Below, piece after piece: positions 15,210 through 24,166 of a stretch of DNA of 58,927 bases (position 1 is the stretch's first letter; every line of letters starts with the position of its first letter). The notes under the pieces are model-generated. The model was not told the origin of the DNA. It ran no database searches and saw nothing but the letters and a program-made list of their open reading frames with translations. The translations under genes and the position numbers were made by a program. Origin of the DNA: Desulfobacterales bacterium (lineage in GTDB: Bacteria; Desulfobacterota; Desulfobacteria; Desulfobacterales; SpSt-501); assembly GCA_030834695.1 (NCBI GenBank), contig JAUQXK010000085.1:1-58927 (forward strand). The letters are read 5' to 3'.

Positions 15210-15875
15210 CTATTTGCCTGTGAAAAGACGGTTCAATTCGCTTTCCTGGTCAATGGGAGTCACCGCAAACACTTGATCTCCGCATTCAAGTGCCGTATCC
15301 CCCTTCGGTACGATGACTTGGTTGCCTCGTGCCACTGCCACCAACACCGTGTCCGGCGGAAGCTGGAGATCCAAGATTTTCTTTTCGCAAACGGGGCAGT
15401 CTTCATCGGGGAGCACTATTTCCACCAACGCCAGCCGCCCTTTTTTCAAAATATGGTGAGCCAGCACCTCTCCGGCAGATAGCTGCTTTTCGATGAGGTG
15501 GCTGATGATCGTTGTTGCCGAGACAGCTTGGACCCCCAAGGCGTTGAAAATGAACTCGTTGGCGGGGCTGTTGACTCTGCCGATGGCCCGCTTGACTCTG
15601 AAACGCACTTTTGCCAATTGGCAGGCGACCAGGTTCTGCTCGTCTTCGCCGGTGACTGAAATGAAGACATCAGCGTGTTCCACTCCTGCATCCTCTTGCG
15701 CGGTCAAGTTGCATCCATCGCCGGCAATTAACAATACCCGGCTGGGGAGTTCGGCTCCCAATTTTTCAAGGACCGCAGGACGCTTTTCGATCATTGCCAC
15801 ATCATTTCCCTTGGCTGCCAGCAAACTGCCAAGGTGGGAGCCGACTTTGCCTCCACCGTTGATTACGACATACAT
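15210..15875 (-). CDS. trkA: TrkA-like RCK regulatory subunit (second)
   Basis: Cytoplasmic protein of 221 aa with an RCK_N Rossmann domain (VVINGGGKVGSHLGSLLAAK, then an acidic strand end MIEKRP) and an RCK_C domain from about 135 onward, including DTVLVAVARGNQVIVPKGD. It carries a CPVC pair near 165 that could be redox- or metal-sensitive. RCK rings bind NAD(H), ATP or ADP and gate TrkH. GGAAGG precedes the ATG. It lies 4 bp after the other RCK gene, so the two probably form a hetero-octameric or tandem ring, replacing the single double-RCK TrkA of E. coli. Confidence 0.88.
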   Translation of the reverse strand: MYVVINGGGKVGSHLGSLLAAKGNDVAMIEKRPAVLEKLGAELPSRVLLIAGDGCNLTAQEDAGVEHADVFISVTGEDEQNLVACQLAKVRFRVKRAIGRVNSPANEFIFNALGVQAVSATTIISHLIEKQLSAGEVLAHHILKKGRLALVEIVLPDEDCPVCEKKILDLQLPPDTVLVAVARGNQVIVPKGDTALECGDQVFAVTPIDQESELNRLFTGK

Positions 15876-15879
15876 TGTC

Positions 15880-16524
15880 TCATGCCTTCCGCATGTACTT
15901 TTTGATTTTTGAAAAAGACTGACTTTTCACAATGGCAACCACCAAATCACGGTCTTTCAGGAGGGTGTCGCGCCAAGGGATAAAACTGGAACCGTCACGC
16001 ATGACCATGCAGATCCGAAATTGGTTGGGAATTTGAACATCCGCCACTTTTTTCTGATCGATGGCCGGCCCGGCTATAAATTCAATCAGTTCCAAATCGC
16101 CTCGAATCGTCAGGTAATGGCCGTGGCCCTCAACCAGCTTGTCCAGGAGCATTTGGGCGATCATGGTTGTGCCGCAAACGTAGTTTATTCCAAGCTGCTG
16201 GAAGGCGGCTTCCCTCACGCTGTCGTACAATCGGGCGACGACTCTTGGGACGGCGAAGATCCTCGAAGCCACCTCGGCGGTCACCATGTTGACGTTGTCA
16301 TCGTTGGTGACGGCGGCCAGGGCATCGCAGCCCTCAATGCCTGCCTCGACCAAGGCGCTCTTATCGAAACCATAGCCGGTGAGTTTCATCCCATTGAACG
16401 TCGACCCCAACCGCTTGAACGCCTCCGGATCATTGTCAAGGATGGCCACATCGTGGCCTTCCGTCGACAGCAGGACTGCCAACTGTGAACCGACATTGCC
16501 ACAACCCACGACGATGATATGCAT
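15880..16524 (-). CDS. trkA: TrkA-like RCK regulatory subunit (first)
   Basis: Protein of 214 aa. RCK_N begins MHIIVVGCGNVGSQLAVLLS with ILDNDPEAF as the ribose-binding acidic position. RCK_C covers about 130-205 (LELIEFIAGPAIDQKKV, GSSFIPWRDTLLKDRDLVV). The architecture matches half of E. coli TrkA. It lies in the same operon as a second RCK gene, the 50-aa peptide and TrkH, so its partner is clear from context. Confidence 0.88.
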   Translation of the reverse strand: MHIIVVGCGNVGSQLAVLLSTEGHDVAILDNDPEAFKRLGSTFNGMKLTGYGFDKSALVEAGIEGCDALAAVTNDDNVNMVTAEVASRIFAVPRVVARLYDSVREAAFQQLGINYVCGTTMIAQMLLDKLVEGHGHYLTIRGDLELIEFIAGPAIDQKKVADVQIPNQFRICMVMRDGSSFIPWRDTLLKDRDLVVAIVKSQSFSKIKKYMRKA

Positions 16525-16541
16525 ATTTTCGAATTGCCCCT

Positions 16542-17456
16542 CTATCGCGTGGCCTTGAAGGTTCTGCTCTGTACGGCATCCTCAAGGCTCTCCAAAACGT
16601 CTTCGCACTGAGCCGTGATTTTGCGTTTACGGTTCAGCGAGATCTCGAACGACTTGACGTTGGTGTTCTGCCGGGACCATTCGAGCACCCGGCCGGTAAA
16701 TTCCATGAATGCGTCGTAAGCCGCCTCCGCCTTCTGGAGGAGGAGCCTTTTTTCAGGAGGCAGCTTGAGTCTGGCTTCGCTCAGCGATCTCCGGACCACT
16801 GCGTCGTTTTGGCGAATGACCTTTTCGATGCCGTCCATCTCATGGTCATCCGGCGACGCAATGTGAGGGGCATGCAGCACCTGGATTCTGAGCGCGGCGG
16901 TATGTGCATCGTAAAGCCGCCGGCAAACCGGCCCGGCTGCCGAATCGCTAATCAGCTCGGATAGTGCATGGCCGAACTCGTTCATGGCCGTGCTGGCGGC
17001 TCCGAAAGAGAGCCGGGCCGCCTTGAGGTTGGTATTCTGGACGGCAAATTCCAGCACCTGCTGATCGATTTTCCGGAACTCCCTCCAACACGAATCGAAT
17101 TCCTGGAGCAAATCTTTCTCCGGGCCGGAAGGGTATTTTGCTATGAGCGCGGCCAACTCCTGCCGGTCCAGTTCTCCGGCCTCGGCAGTCCGCAGCGACT
17201 CCTCGGCCAACGCGATCGACGCCTCATCGGTGTCGGCCATGACAGAGCTTTTCTCCGCCTCCACGGATTTCAGCAGCTTGATCCGAAGGGCGGAGACGAC
17301 CTCCATCTTCCGGGCCATCATCCGGGGAATGCTGTCCACTCCAACTTGGTGGTCCCTGTCATGAATGCCGATGAAATAGAGGGCCGCGATCAAGCCGAGG
17401 ACGGCTATTAGAAGCCATAAAGGACTTATTTTTCGGTTGGAAGTTATTCTGTCCAT
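16542..17456 (-). CDS. Membrane-anchored helical sensor-like protein without output domain
   Basis: Protein of 304 aa from ATG 17456. One N-terminal helix (ISPLWLLIAVLGLIAALYFI) anchors a long, mostly helical charged region rich in heptads, resembling the extracytoplasmic four-helix-bundle domains of chemoreceptors and kinases. Two similar segments, VLEFAVQNTNLKAARLSFG and VLEWSRQNTNVKSFEISLN, show an internal duplication. No HAMP, kinase or cyclase follows. GTG 17540, with GGTGGAG in front and a 20-bp overlap with kup, is an equally possible start. It lies between kup and trkA, so it may sense an external cue for K+ uptake (inference). Confidence 0.62.
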   Translation of the reverse strand: MDRITSNRKISPLWLLIAVLGLIAALYFIGIHDRDHQVGVDSIPRMMARKMEVVSALRIKLLKSVEAEKSSVMADTDEASIALAEESLRTAEAGELDRQELAALIAKYPSGPEKDLLQEFDSCWREFRKIDQQVLEFAVQNTNLKAARLSFGAASTAMNEFGHALSELISDSAAGPVCRRLYDAHTAALRIQVLHAPHIASPDDHEMDGIEKVIRQNDAVVRRSLSEARLKLPPEKRLLLQKAEAAYDAFMEFTGRVLEWSRQNTNVKSFEISLNRKRKITAQCEDVLESLEDAVQSRTFKATR

Positions 17457-17520
17457 ATTCTCGATCTCATCATTGTGAAAGCCCACGCGACTCTGGGCGA
17501 TTTCCCTCTGTTCCGTCGTT

Positions 17521-19530
17521 TCATAGTTTGATCTGCGCACCCAACTCCACCACCCGGTTTGGAGGGATCCGGAAAAAGGTGGTGGGATTGGCGGCGTTGC
17601 GAGACATGAAGGCGAAAAGGGCCTTGCGCCAGCGCATCATGCGTGAAGTGCCGGTGGTCAAAAGCGTTTCGCGGCCGAGATAGAAACTCGTCTGGATGGG
17701 CTCCACAGTCAGGCCGCATCCGGCGGCAAGCTTCATGATCCTCGGAACGTTGGGGGTTTCCATGTAACCATAAAGCGCCGTGAGGCGGTAAAACCCCTGG
17801 TCAAGGCCTTCCAGGCGTATGCGCAGATCGTCTGTTACAACGGGTACGTCCGCTGATTGAATTGTCAGCAAAACCACCTGTTCGTGCAGGATGTGATTGT
17901 GCTTGACGTGGTGCAACAAGGTGGGCGGGACGCCCTCCGGGGAGAGGGTCATGAATACTGCCGTCCCACGCACGCGTGTCAGCCGGTGCCGGGCCACGTC
18001 CGACAGGAATGATTCCAGCGGCAGCCGGTTGGCAAGAAGCTTCTGCTTCAGTTCTTCCCGGCCCTTTTCCCAGGTCGTGAAGACGGTCGTGATCGCCGCC
18101 GCCGTCACTAAGGTGATCCAGCCGCCATCGAAGACTTTGAAAAGATTCGCGCCGAAGTAACTCAGGTCGAAAAGCAGGAATAGCAGGACCGGCGGCAGGG
18201 CTTTCCACAACGGCCAGCGCCAGACGCGAATCGCGGCGACGAGGTAAAGGCCGGAGGTCAGGCTCATGGTGGCCGTCACCGCCAGCCCGTAGGCGCCCGC
18301 CAGACGGCCGGATTCCTTAAAGGACAACACGAGCAGCAGGCAGGCGATCATGAGCGCGTAATTGACGGTCGGGATGTAAACCTGCCCCTTGACCTCGGCC
18401 GAGGTGTGAACGATCTGAATGCGGGGACAAAAACCGAGCTGAATGGCTTGCTGCGTCAGCGAGAACGCACCGGAGATCAGGGCCTGCGAGGCGATGATCG
18501 TTGCGACGGTGGCCAGGGCCACCATCGGGTAGAGCAACCCCAGGGGAACGAGCCCGTAGAACGGGTGAAAGGCGGCGGCGGGGTTGTTCAAGAGCAGCGC
18601 ACACTGCCCGAAATAATTCAGCAAGAGCGCCGGGTAGGCCAAGCCAAGCCAGGAGAACTGGATGGCGCGGCGGCCGAAGTGCCCAAGGTCGGCGTAAAGC
18701 GCCTCGCCTCCCGTAATGCACAGCACGACCGAACCGAGGACCACAAAACCGTGCAGGTGGTTGGCTGCGAAGAACTTCCACGCATAGCGGGGGTCGAGGC
18801 CCGCAAGGATCCGGGGGGCCTGTAGAATCTCCAGCAAGCCGGCTGTGCCAATGGTCAGAAACCAGAGAATCATGAGAGGGCCGAAGACCTTGCCGATGCC
18901 CGCCGTGCCGCGCTTTTGAAAAAGGAACAGCCCGACCAACACGGCGCATGTCAGAGGCACGATGAACGGTTTGGCTGTTTCGGTGGCGACCTCCAGCCCC
19001 TCGATGGCGGACAGCACCGAGATCGAAGGGGTGATGATCCCGTCGCCGTAAAGCAGCGCCGCCCCGAAGATCGCACCCAGAACCACGGTCGTGCGCACCT
19101 GCGGCGGCAGCTTTGCATTCGAACCCACGATCAGACCCAGCAAGGCGAAAATTCCCCCTTCGCCGCGGTTGTCCGCTCGAAGGATAAACCCGACATATTT
19201 TATCGTTACGACAGTGGTCAGAGACCAGAAGATCAGGGACACCACACCGAAGAGGTTAACCTCGTTCAAGATGATGGCATGCGGTCCGTTGAAGCACTCG
19301 CGCACGGTGTAAAGCGGGCTGGTCCCGATGTCTCCATACACCACTCCCAGTGCGGCCAGCGCCAGCTTGAACGTGTTGTTCTGAGCGGGAATCGATGCGG
19401 GGCCGGGGGTCGGGCATGCCAGTGGCTCCGCGGAGTTGGAATCCACAGGGGAATTTCCGGGATCGTTGCCGTTTGCTGCGATGACGTAGATTTTCTTCTT
19501 GCGTGCGACGTCTTCCATAGGCTTCCGCAT
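17521..19530 (-). CDS. kup: Kup-family potassium:proton symporter
   Basis: Protein of 669 aa, in the range of KUP/HAK transporters. The family signature near the N-terminus is intact (ALGVVYGDIGTSPLYTVREC), followed by GGIFALLGL and about 12 membrane helices. A cytoplasmic C-terminal domain of about 200 aa ends it (from TAVFMTLSPEGVPPTLLHHV). Residues 1-50 are a polar extension. ATG 19518 (MEDVARKK), with GGAAG just before it, is an alternative start. It imports K+ with protons and lies in the same operon as Trk genes and KdpD-type regulators. Confidence 0.93.
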   Translation of the reverse strand: MRKPMEDVARKKKIYVIAANGNDPGNSPVDSNSAEPLACPTPGPASIPAQNNTFKLALAALGVVYGDIGTSPLYTVRECFNGPHAIILNEVNLFGVVSLIFWSLTTVVTIKYVGFILRADNRGEGGIFALLGLIVGSNAKLPPQVRTTVVLGAIFGAALLYGDGIITPSISVLSAIEGLEVATETAKPFIVPLTCAVLVGLFLFQKRGTAGIGKVFGPLMILWFLTIGTAGLLEILQAPRILAGLDPRYAWKFFAANHLHGFVVLGSVVLCITGGEALYADLGHFGRRAIQFSWLGLAYPALLLNYFGQCALLLNNPAAAFHPFYGLVPLGLLYPMVALATVATIIASQALISGAFSLTQQAIQLGFCPRIQIVHTSAEVKGQVYIPTVNYALMIACLLLVLSFKESGRLAGAYGLAVTATMSLTSGLYLVAAIRVWRWPLWKALPPVLLFLLFDLSYFGANLFKVFDGGWITLVTAAAITTVFTTWEKGREELKQKLLANRLPLESFLSDVARHRLTRVRGTAVFMTLSPEGVPPTLLHHVKHNHILHEQVVLLTIQSADVPVVTDDLRIRLEGLDQGFYRLTALYGYMETPNVPRIMKLAAGCGLTVEPIQTSFYLGRETLLTTGTSRMMRWRKALFAFMSRNAANPTTFFRIPPNRVVELGAQIKL

Positions 19531-19550
19531 AGGTGCTGTTACGAGTGAGA

Positions 19551-20234
19551 TCAGTTGCGGTCGATGTCGATTTTGCCGCGCCGGTACTTGTTTTCTCCGG
19601 CTACCCGGTCGATGTTTCTGCGGGCCGGGGCGTACGAGCCGTCCAGCGCCAGCGCCGCATGATAATTCCTCAAGGCCTCCGACGGATGGGCCCCCTGAAT
19701 CTCCAGAACAGCCCCCAGCAGGTTAAATGCTTCGGCCCGCGACGGGTCGATGGACACGGCTTTTCTCAGGTGTGCGCCCGCGGCTTCGAACCGGTGGTCG
19801 CTGATGCATTTCTTGGCCAGCTCGATGCAGGAGGCATAGTCCTTTGCCATGGAGTCGTCGAGGGCTTCGCGTTGGATGACGGCTTCGACCAAGTTGCGGA
19901 TTTCCGGTGGGGTGAACGGCTTTTGGATAAAATCGACAGCGCCCAGCTTCATCGCCGCCACCGCCGATTCGATGCCACCGTGAGCCGTCATCATGATGAC
20001 CCTTATTTGCGGGGCAATGAGTTTAATGCGGCGCAGCACTTCCATGCCGTCGATGCCCGGCATCCAGATGTCCAGAAGCACGATGCCGAAACCCCGTTGC
20101 TCGATGGCCGCCAGAGCAGCCTCTCCGCTGTGGGCGGTTTCGAGCTCATAGCCCAGATCGTTCAGTGCCAGGGACAGCGTCAGGCAAATGTTAGGATCGT
20201 CATCCACGATCAAGATTCGTTTGGACGTCATCAT
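19551..20234 (-). CDS. Response regulator REC-TPR fusion
   Basis: Protein of 227 aa. The REC domain (1-125) has the acidic triad VDDDPN, the phospho-acceptor Asp in LLDIWMPG, the MMTAHGG switch Thr and the IQKPF lysine. Instead of a DNA-binding output it carries about two TPR units (CIELAKKCISDHRFEAAGAH, AEAFNLLGAVLEIQGAHPSE). It probably transmits phosphorylation through protein contacts. ATGA overlap joins it to the KdpD-like gene upstream, and a sensor kinase is two genes upstream, its likely phosphodonor. It may act directly on the transporters encoded downstream (inference). Confidence 0.83.
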   Translation of the reverse strand: MMTSKRILIVDDDPNICLTLSLALNDLGYELETAHSGEAALAAIEQRGFGIVLLDIWMPGIDGMEVLRRIKLIAPQIRVIMMTAHGGIESAVAAMKLGAVDFIQKPFTPPEIRNLVEAVIQREALDDSMAKDYASCIELAKKCISDHRFEAAGAHLRKAVSIDPSRAEAFNLLGAVLEIQGAHPSEALRNYHAALALDGSYAPARRNIDRVAGENKYRRGKIDIDRN

Positions 20235-21934
20235 ATTCTTTCCCCTCCATTTGCGGCAGCCGTTTGAAGTTCAATGCTCTCCACGTGTTCCCTAAGCGCG
20301 CAGCCGGCTTCACCGGCGGTTCCGGCGGCCAGCAGATCCTGACGCAGGAGCGGCTGCTGGCTCAACCGACTGATGAGGCTTAGGTACCGGACATGGACTT
20401 CCGGCGGCGAAACCGGCGAGAGCAGCAAGAAAACGATCCGCACGGATCTGCCGGTGGCGGGCTCCCTGACGCCTTGTTTGGCAAGGCCCAAACCGACTAC
20501 CGCATGCTCCAAACCGGCCAGGCGTGCATGCGGCAACGCCACATCTTCGCCCAGAAACGTCGATCCCTGTTGCTCCCGCTGGGTCAGTGCCTGCCAGGCG
20601 TCCTCCTCCGGGAGCGTTTTGATCCGGCGGCCGCATTCGGAGAGCAGCTGGCGCATGGCGGTTTCTTTTTCTATCGGCTCATCCCAGATGAGAATGGCGG
20701 GCTCTTTCAACAAGGATAGAGAAGGCTTTGCGGCCGCAAGGGGCTTGGCGGCCCGGTTCGTTTCCATGACCGGTTTTTTCACCTGAGCGATGGCGCCGAT
20801 TCCGACCTCGCGGGTATCCAGCACAACGACGGTGGTTCCCTTGGCTTCCTCGACCAGCCGTTGAATGAGGGTCGTTTTTCCGGAAAGCCGCTTCCACAGC
20901 GGCAGCTTTCTTCCGCTGCGACCGACTACGATGTGCCCCACCCGATACTCCTTGGCGAACTGCAGAATCGTTTTGACGACGTTGTCCCCTTTGTAAGTGA
21001 ACACGGTTGCCCCGAGTTGCTGGGCCAGCGTCAGAGCGTTGGACAACACACGCTGGGTTTCGGCATCGATCTTGGTCGGGCTCTCGGAAGCGGTCTGCAC
21101 ATACACCGCATACCAGTTGCGGTTCAGCCGGCCGGCCAGTCGGGAGGCATAGCGCAACAAGGCTTCGCTGTTCGGGCTGCGCGAGCTGAGGCAGACCATC
21201 ACCTGGTCGGGGCTGGACGGGATTTCGTCGGCGAGTGGCGCGCGTCGGCGCGAGTCGATCTGCGCGGCGAGCTCGCGCAGGGTCAGCTCCCGCAGCTGCT
21301 CGAGATTGGACGGCTTGAAAAAATGAGTCAGTGCCGTCTCGATGCGTTCGGTCGTGTAGACCTTTCCTTCCTCCAGGCGGCGTCGGAGGTCCTCCGCGGT
21401 AATGTCCACGTTAACGATCTGGTCGGCCTCAGCCACCACCCGGTCCGGGATGCGTTCGCGCACTTTGACGCCGGTGACCTGCTCGACGGTGTCGTACAGG
21501 CTTTCCAGATGCTGGATGTTCAAGGTTGAAATGACATGAATGCCCGCGGCCAATATCTCCTCGACGTCTTGGTAACGCTTGGCGTTCCGGCTGCCGGGGG
21601 TATTCGTGTGCGCGAGTTCGTCCACCAGTACGAGACTGGGCCGCCGTGCGATGATCGCATCCAAATCCATCTCGTGGATCTCTATGCCCCGGTACACAAT
21701 CCTTCGCCGCGGGATCACCTCCAGCCCCTGCAGCAGGCATTCCGTTTCCTCCCGGCCATGGGTTTCGACCAAGCCGACCGCAATGTCGATTCCGTCTTCC
21801 TTGAAGCGTTGCGCTTCCAGAAGCATCTGGTAGGTCTTCCCAACCCCGGCGCAGTACCCCAGGTAAATTTTGAGCCGGCCGCGCTGTGCTTTTCGAACCA
21901 GCCGAAGAAAGCTATCGGCACGATGTTCCATCAT
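20231..21934 (-). CDS. Kinase-less KdpD: KdpD N-domain + USP + PTS EIIA fusion
   Basis: Protein of 567 aa. Residues 1-230 are the KdpD sensor domain (Walker A GYCAGVGKTYQM, Walker B LVLVDELAHTN). About 245-375 is a universal-stress domain (VMVCLSSRSPNSEALLRYAS ... GHIVVGRSGRK). About 410-555 is a PtsN/EIIA-like domain whose phospho-acceptor His is kept in ALPHARL near residue 469. The membrane, GAF and kinase parts of KdpD are absent; the kinase is the next gene upstream, overlapping by ATGA. In E. coli, EIIA-Ntr regulates both KdpD and TrkA, so the fusion plausibly joins PTS status to K+ sensing (inference). Confidence 0.85.
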   Translation of the reverse strand: MMEHRADSFLRLVRKAQRGRLKIYLGYCAGVGKTYQMLLEAQRFKEDGIDIAVGLVETHGREETECLLQGLEVIPRRRIVYRGIEIHEMDLDAIIARRPSLVLVDELAHTNTPGSRNAKRYQDVEEILAAGIHVISTLNIQHLESLYDTVEQVTGVKVRERIPDRVVAEADQIVNVDITAEDLRRRLEEGKVYTTERIETALTHFFKPSNLEQLRELTLRELAAQIDSRRRAPLADEIPSSPDQVMVCLSSRSPNSEALLRYASRLAGRLNRNWYAVYVQTASESPTKIDAETQRVLSNALTLAQQLGATVFTYKGDNVVKTILQFAKEYRVGHIVVGRSGRKLPLWKRLSGKTTLIQRLVEEAKGTTVVVLDTREVGIGAIAQVKKPVMETNRAAKPLAAAKPSLSLLKEPAILIWDEPIEKETAMRQLLSECGRRIKTLPEEDAWQALTQREQQGSTFLGEDVALPHARLAGLEHAVVGLGLAKQGVREPATGRSVRIVFLLLSPVSPPEVHVRYLSLISRLSQQPLLRQDLLAAGTAGEAGCALREHVESIELQTAAANGGERI

Positions 21935-23799
21935 CCCCGTGACTCCTCATTCGGGCTGGCTGCCGGCGGGGAAGTGATGCCGGCTTGCGGCAGGGTGAAC
22001 CAGAACATCGATCCCCTCCCGGGTGTGGAATTCACACCGACGCTTCCGCCGTGGGTTTTGATGATTTCCTTGACGATGGCCAAGCCCAGACCGATTCCCG
22101 TTGGCTTTCCCTGGCCGGGGACGCGATAGAAGGGCTCAAAGACACGGTTTACATCATCCGCTACGATACCCGCTCCCGTATCCGTCACAGCAAAACGCAC
22201 CATTCCGCTTTCTGCTTCGGCGCTGACGGACACCGCTCCCCCCGGGCCGGTGAAACGCAGGGCGTTTGAAAGAAGGTTGGACAGCACATGCTGGAGCCTC
22301 TTCGAATCGCCGAGAACCTCCGGCACGTCGTCCGGAACGGTATTGTCCAGGCGGACACCCTTATCTCTGGCTTCCACCTGAAACGGCTCCAATGAATCCT
22401 GAGCCAATTGATGGGGTGAAATGCGGTCGATATCCAGCAACGTTCTTCCGGATTCCATGCGGTTAAGGTCCAGCAACTCTTCGACGATGCCGGTCAGCCT
22501 TTCACTTTCCTCCCGGGCGGCAACCAGCAGTTCGGCCTGCTTCGGGTTCAACGGGCCCAGGGTCTCTTCAAGGAGCAGGTGGATGGACATGCGGATCGAG
22601 GTCAAGGGATTGCGCAACTGGTGCGACACGGTCGTGACCGCACTGCGTTTGAGCTCCTGCTGCTCGCGCACCTGGCTCATGTCTTTGAGGATGACGGCCG
22701 TGCCTGAGATCTCGTCGCGGCCGGATTCCGCCTGAATGGGCACGACCGTCGGCGCGAAGAAATATTCCCGGTTGTCCCCGAAAATCTGGATGCAACTCTC
22801 TTTGGCTGTGACATCCACCACACGGCCCTCTGTCTGAACCCGCCGGATCAAGGGCGACAACCAGTCGTAGCCGAGATCTTCGACTTTGACACCGGGCTTG
22901 AGACCGAACAGCCGCTCCGCATCCCCGGTGGCGACTTCCACACGGCCGTCCAGATCCAGCACGGCGATGGCCGAGGGCAGCGCCTTGAAGACTTCGCCGG
23001 TGGCGCGGCGGGTGCGCATCAGATCCAGGCGTTCGCTCCTGCGAATGGTGCGCAAACCCTCCGCCATGGAATTGAACGCCTCGGACAATTGCCCGATTTC
23101 GTCCCTGGACCCAGTTTCCAGGACCCACTCGAGATTGCCGCGGCGGACCTCGTTCGCCGATTCGATCAGTTGCCGGATGGGGTCCAGGATCCAGCGTTGG
23201 ATGAGGAGGCTGAACAGAACGGCTGCGACGGCACAGGCAAGAATGGCAATCGTCATGCGGCGTTGTGCGGAGTCGGCCTGTGAGCGGGCGGCGTCGTTGG
23301 CTTCGCTCATGTTGGCCTGGTTCATTTCCAGGATCTCCTGAGCGAGTCCCTTGATCTGCACGAACAGCGGCAGGAGCGTCGAAAAATAATCCAGACGCCG
23401 TTCTTCGAGAGTGCGGGACGGGTCGATGACTCGGGGGATGATCTCGGAGTACGCTCGGTAACTATCTCCGAGTTGGCGGGATTTTTCTCCTTCACCCGGC
23501 AGCGTGATGTTCCCCATCTCCACCGTCAAGGCCCGCGAGAACTGCTTCATTCCGTCCTCGATCTGGTGCCGGCCGTCGGCGTCCGCCCCCAGGAACGTGA
23601 AGACAATTCCGCTCTCGACGCGCTCGAGGGATTCCTTCATTTCCTGACAGGCCACCACGCTGCGATAGTTCTCCCGCAGGATCACATCGATCGCTTCGCC
23701 CAAATGCCGGATCTGCAAGATGGTCATCACGCCGATGCCGGCCACAATGGCGAGCAGGCCGCCGAAGCCCAACATGAGTTTCTGCCGGATGCTGAACAT
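21931..23799 (-). CDS. Membrane sensor histidine kinase (4HB, HAMP, PAS, HisKA, HATPase)
   Basis: Protein of 622 aa. ATG 23799 (MFSIRQKLML) follows GGAGA at good spacing. TM1 is at about 8-30, then a helical sensory region, TM2 (MTIAILACAVAAVLFSLLIQ), HAMP, a PAS domain (KALPSAIAVLDLDGRVEVAT), HisKA with the phospho-His in VSHQLRNPLTS, and HATPase_c with GIGLGLAIVKEIIKTHGG. It is the first gene of the ten-gene potassium operon. Candidate partners are the REC-TPR protein two genes downstream and the NtrC-type regulator at 30292. It likely supplies the kinase missing from the KdpD-like protein. Confidence 0.9.
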   Translation of the reverse strand: MFSIRQKLMLGFGGLLAIVAGIGVMTILQIRHLGEAIDVILRENYRSVVACQEMKESLERVESGIVFTFLGADADGRHQIEDGMKQFSRALTVEMGNITLPGEGEKSRQLGDSYRAYSEIIPRVIDPSRTLEERRLDYFSTLLPLFVQIKGLAQEILEMNQANMSEANDAARSQADSAQRRMTIAILACAVAAVLFSLLIQRWILDPIRQLIESANEVRRGNLEWVLETGSRDEIGQLSEAFNSMAEGLRTIRRSERLDLMRTRRATGEVFKALPSAIAVLDLDGRVEVATGDAERLFGLKPGVKVEDLGYDWLSPLIRRVQTEGRVVDVTAKESCIQIFGDNREYFFAPTVVPIQAESGRDEISGTAVILKDMSQVREQQELKRSAVTTVSHQLRNPLTSIRMSIHLLLEETLGPLNPKQAELLVAAREESERLTGIVEELLDLNRMESGRTLLDIDRISPHQLAQDSLEPFQVEARDKGVRLDNTVPDDVPEVLGDSKRLQHVLSNLLSNALRFTGPGGAVSVSAEAESGMVRFAVTDTGAGIVADDVNRVFEPFYRVPGQGKPTGIGLGLAIVKEIIKTHGGSVGVNSTPGRGSMFWFTLPQAGITSPPAASPNEESRG

Positions 23800-23961
23800 G
23801 ATTCGTCTCCTCAACCTGAAGCTAAGCACGTGCTGTGCCACGATACATATATAGAAGCTATCCCCGTGCGATGAATTCCGTGAGCCGCAACTGCTGGTCA
23901 TTGCGGCGTTTTATTTTTTTCACGGGGACTCGGTCGTCCCGGCCCGGTTGGGAGCCGGAGA

Positions 23962-24112
23962 TTGCGAAGTACAATCCGGACCTCCAATCACCCTTGCATT
24001 TTGCATGGCCAATCAGATGCAGGCGGTTCGGGTGCAAAGAAAGGCGGGTGCGTCCGTGTCCGAAGAGATTGCACGATGCAAGCCGAAAGAAAGGTTCCCT
24101 TGCTGATTGCAA
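23962..24112. promoter_or_regulatory. Four TTGC-N5-GCAA-like boxes, candidate enhancer sites
   Basis: The 428-bp divergent region (23800-24227) holds TTGCGAAGTACAA (23962), TTGCATTTTGCAT (23994), TTGCACGATGCAA (24069) and TTGCTGATTGCAA (24100). All are 13-bp dyads with 5-bp centres; two are perfect and two have one mismatch in the arms. They form two pairs with 32- and 31-bp steps, about three helical turns, so each pair lies on one face of the helix. The nearest is about 55 bp upstream of the -24 element. They are the best candidate binding sites for the NtrC-type regulator encoded at 28931-30292. Nothing else but AT-rich leader is seen in the gap. Confidence 0.55.
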
Positions 24113-24166
24113 TTCCTCACTTCGTCAGGTGGAGGCTATTCATTTGAAATTTTGGAACATCGCGAA

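Noticed and set aside
23990-24012. A second, leftward sigma-54 promoter for the sensor kinase operon
   Set aside because: The reverse strand shows TGGCCATGCAAAATGC, but the GG and GC are one base too far apart for a -24/-12 element.
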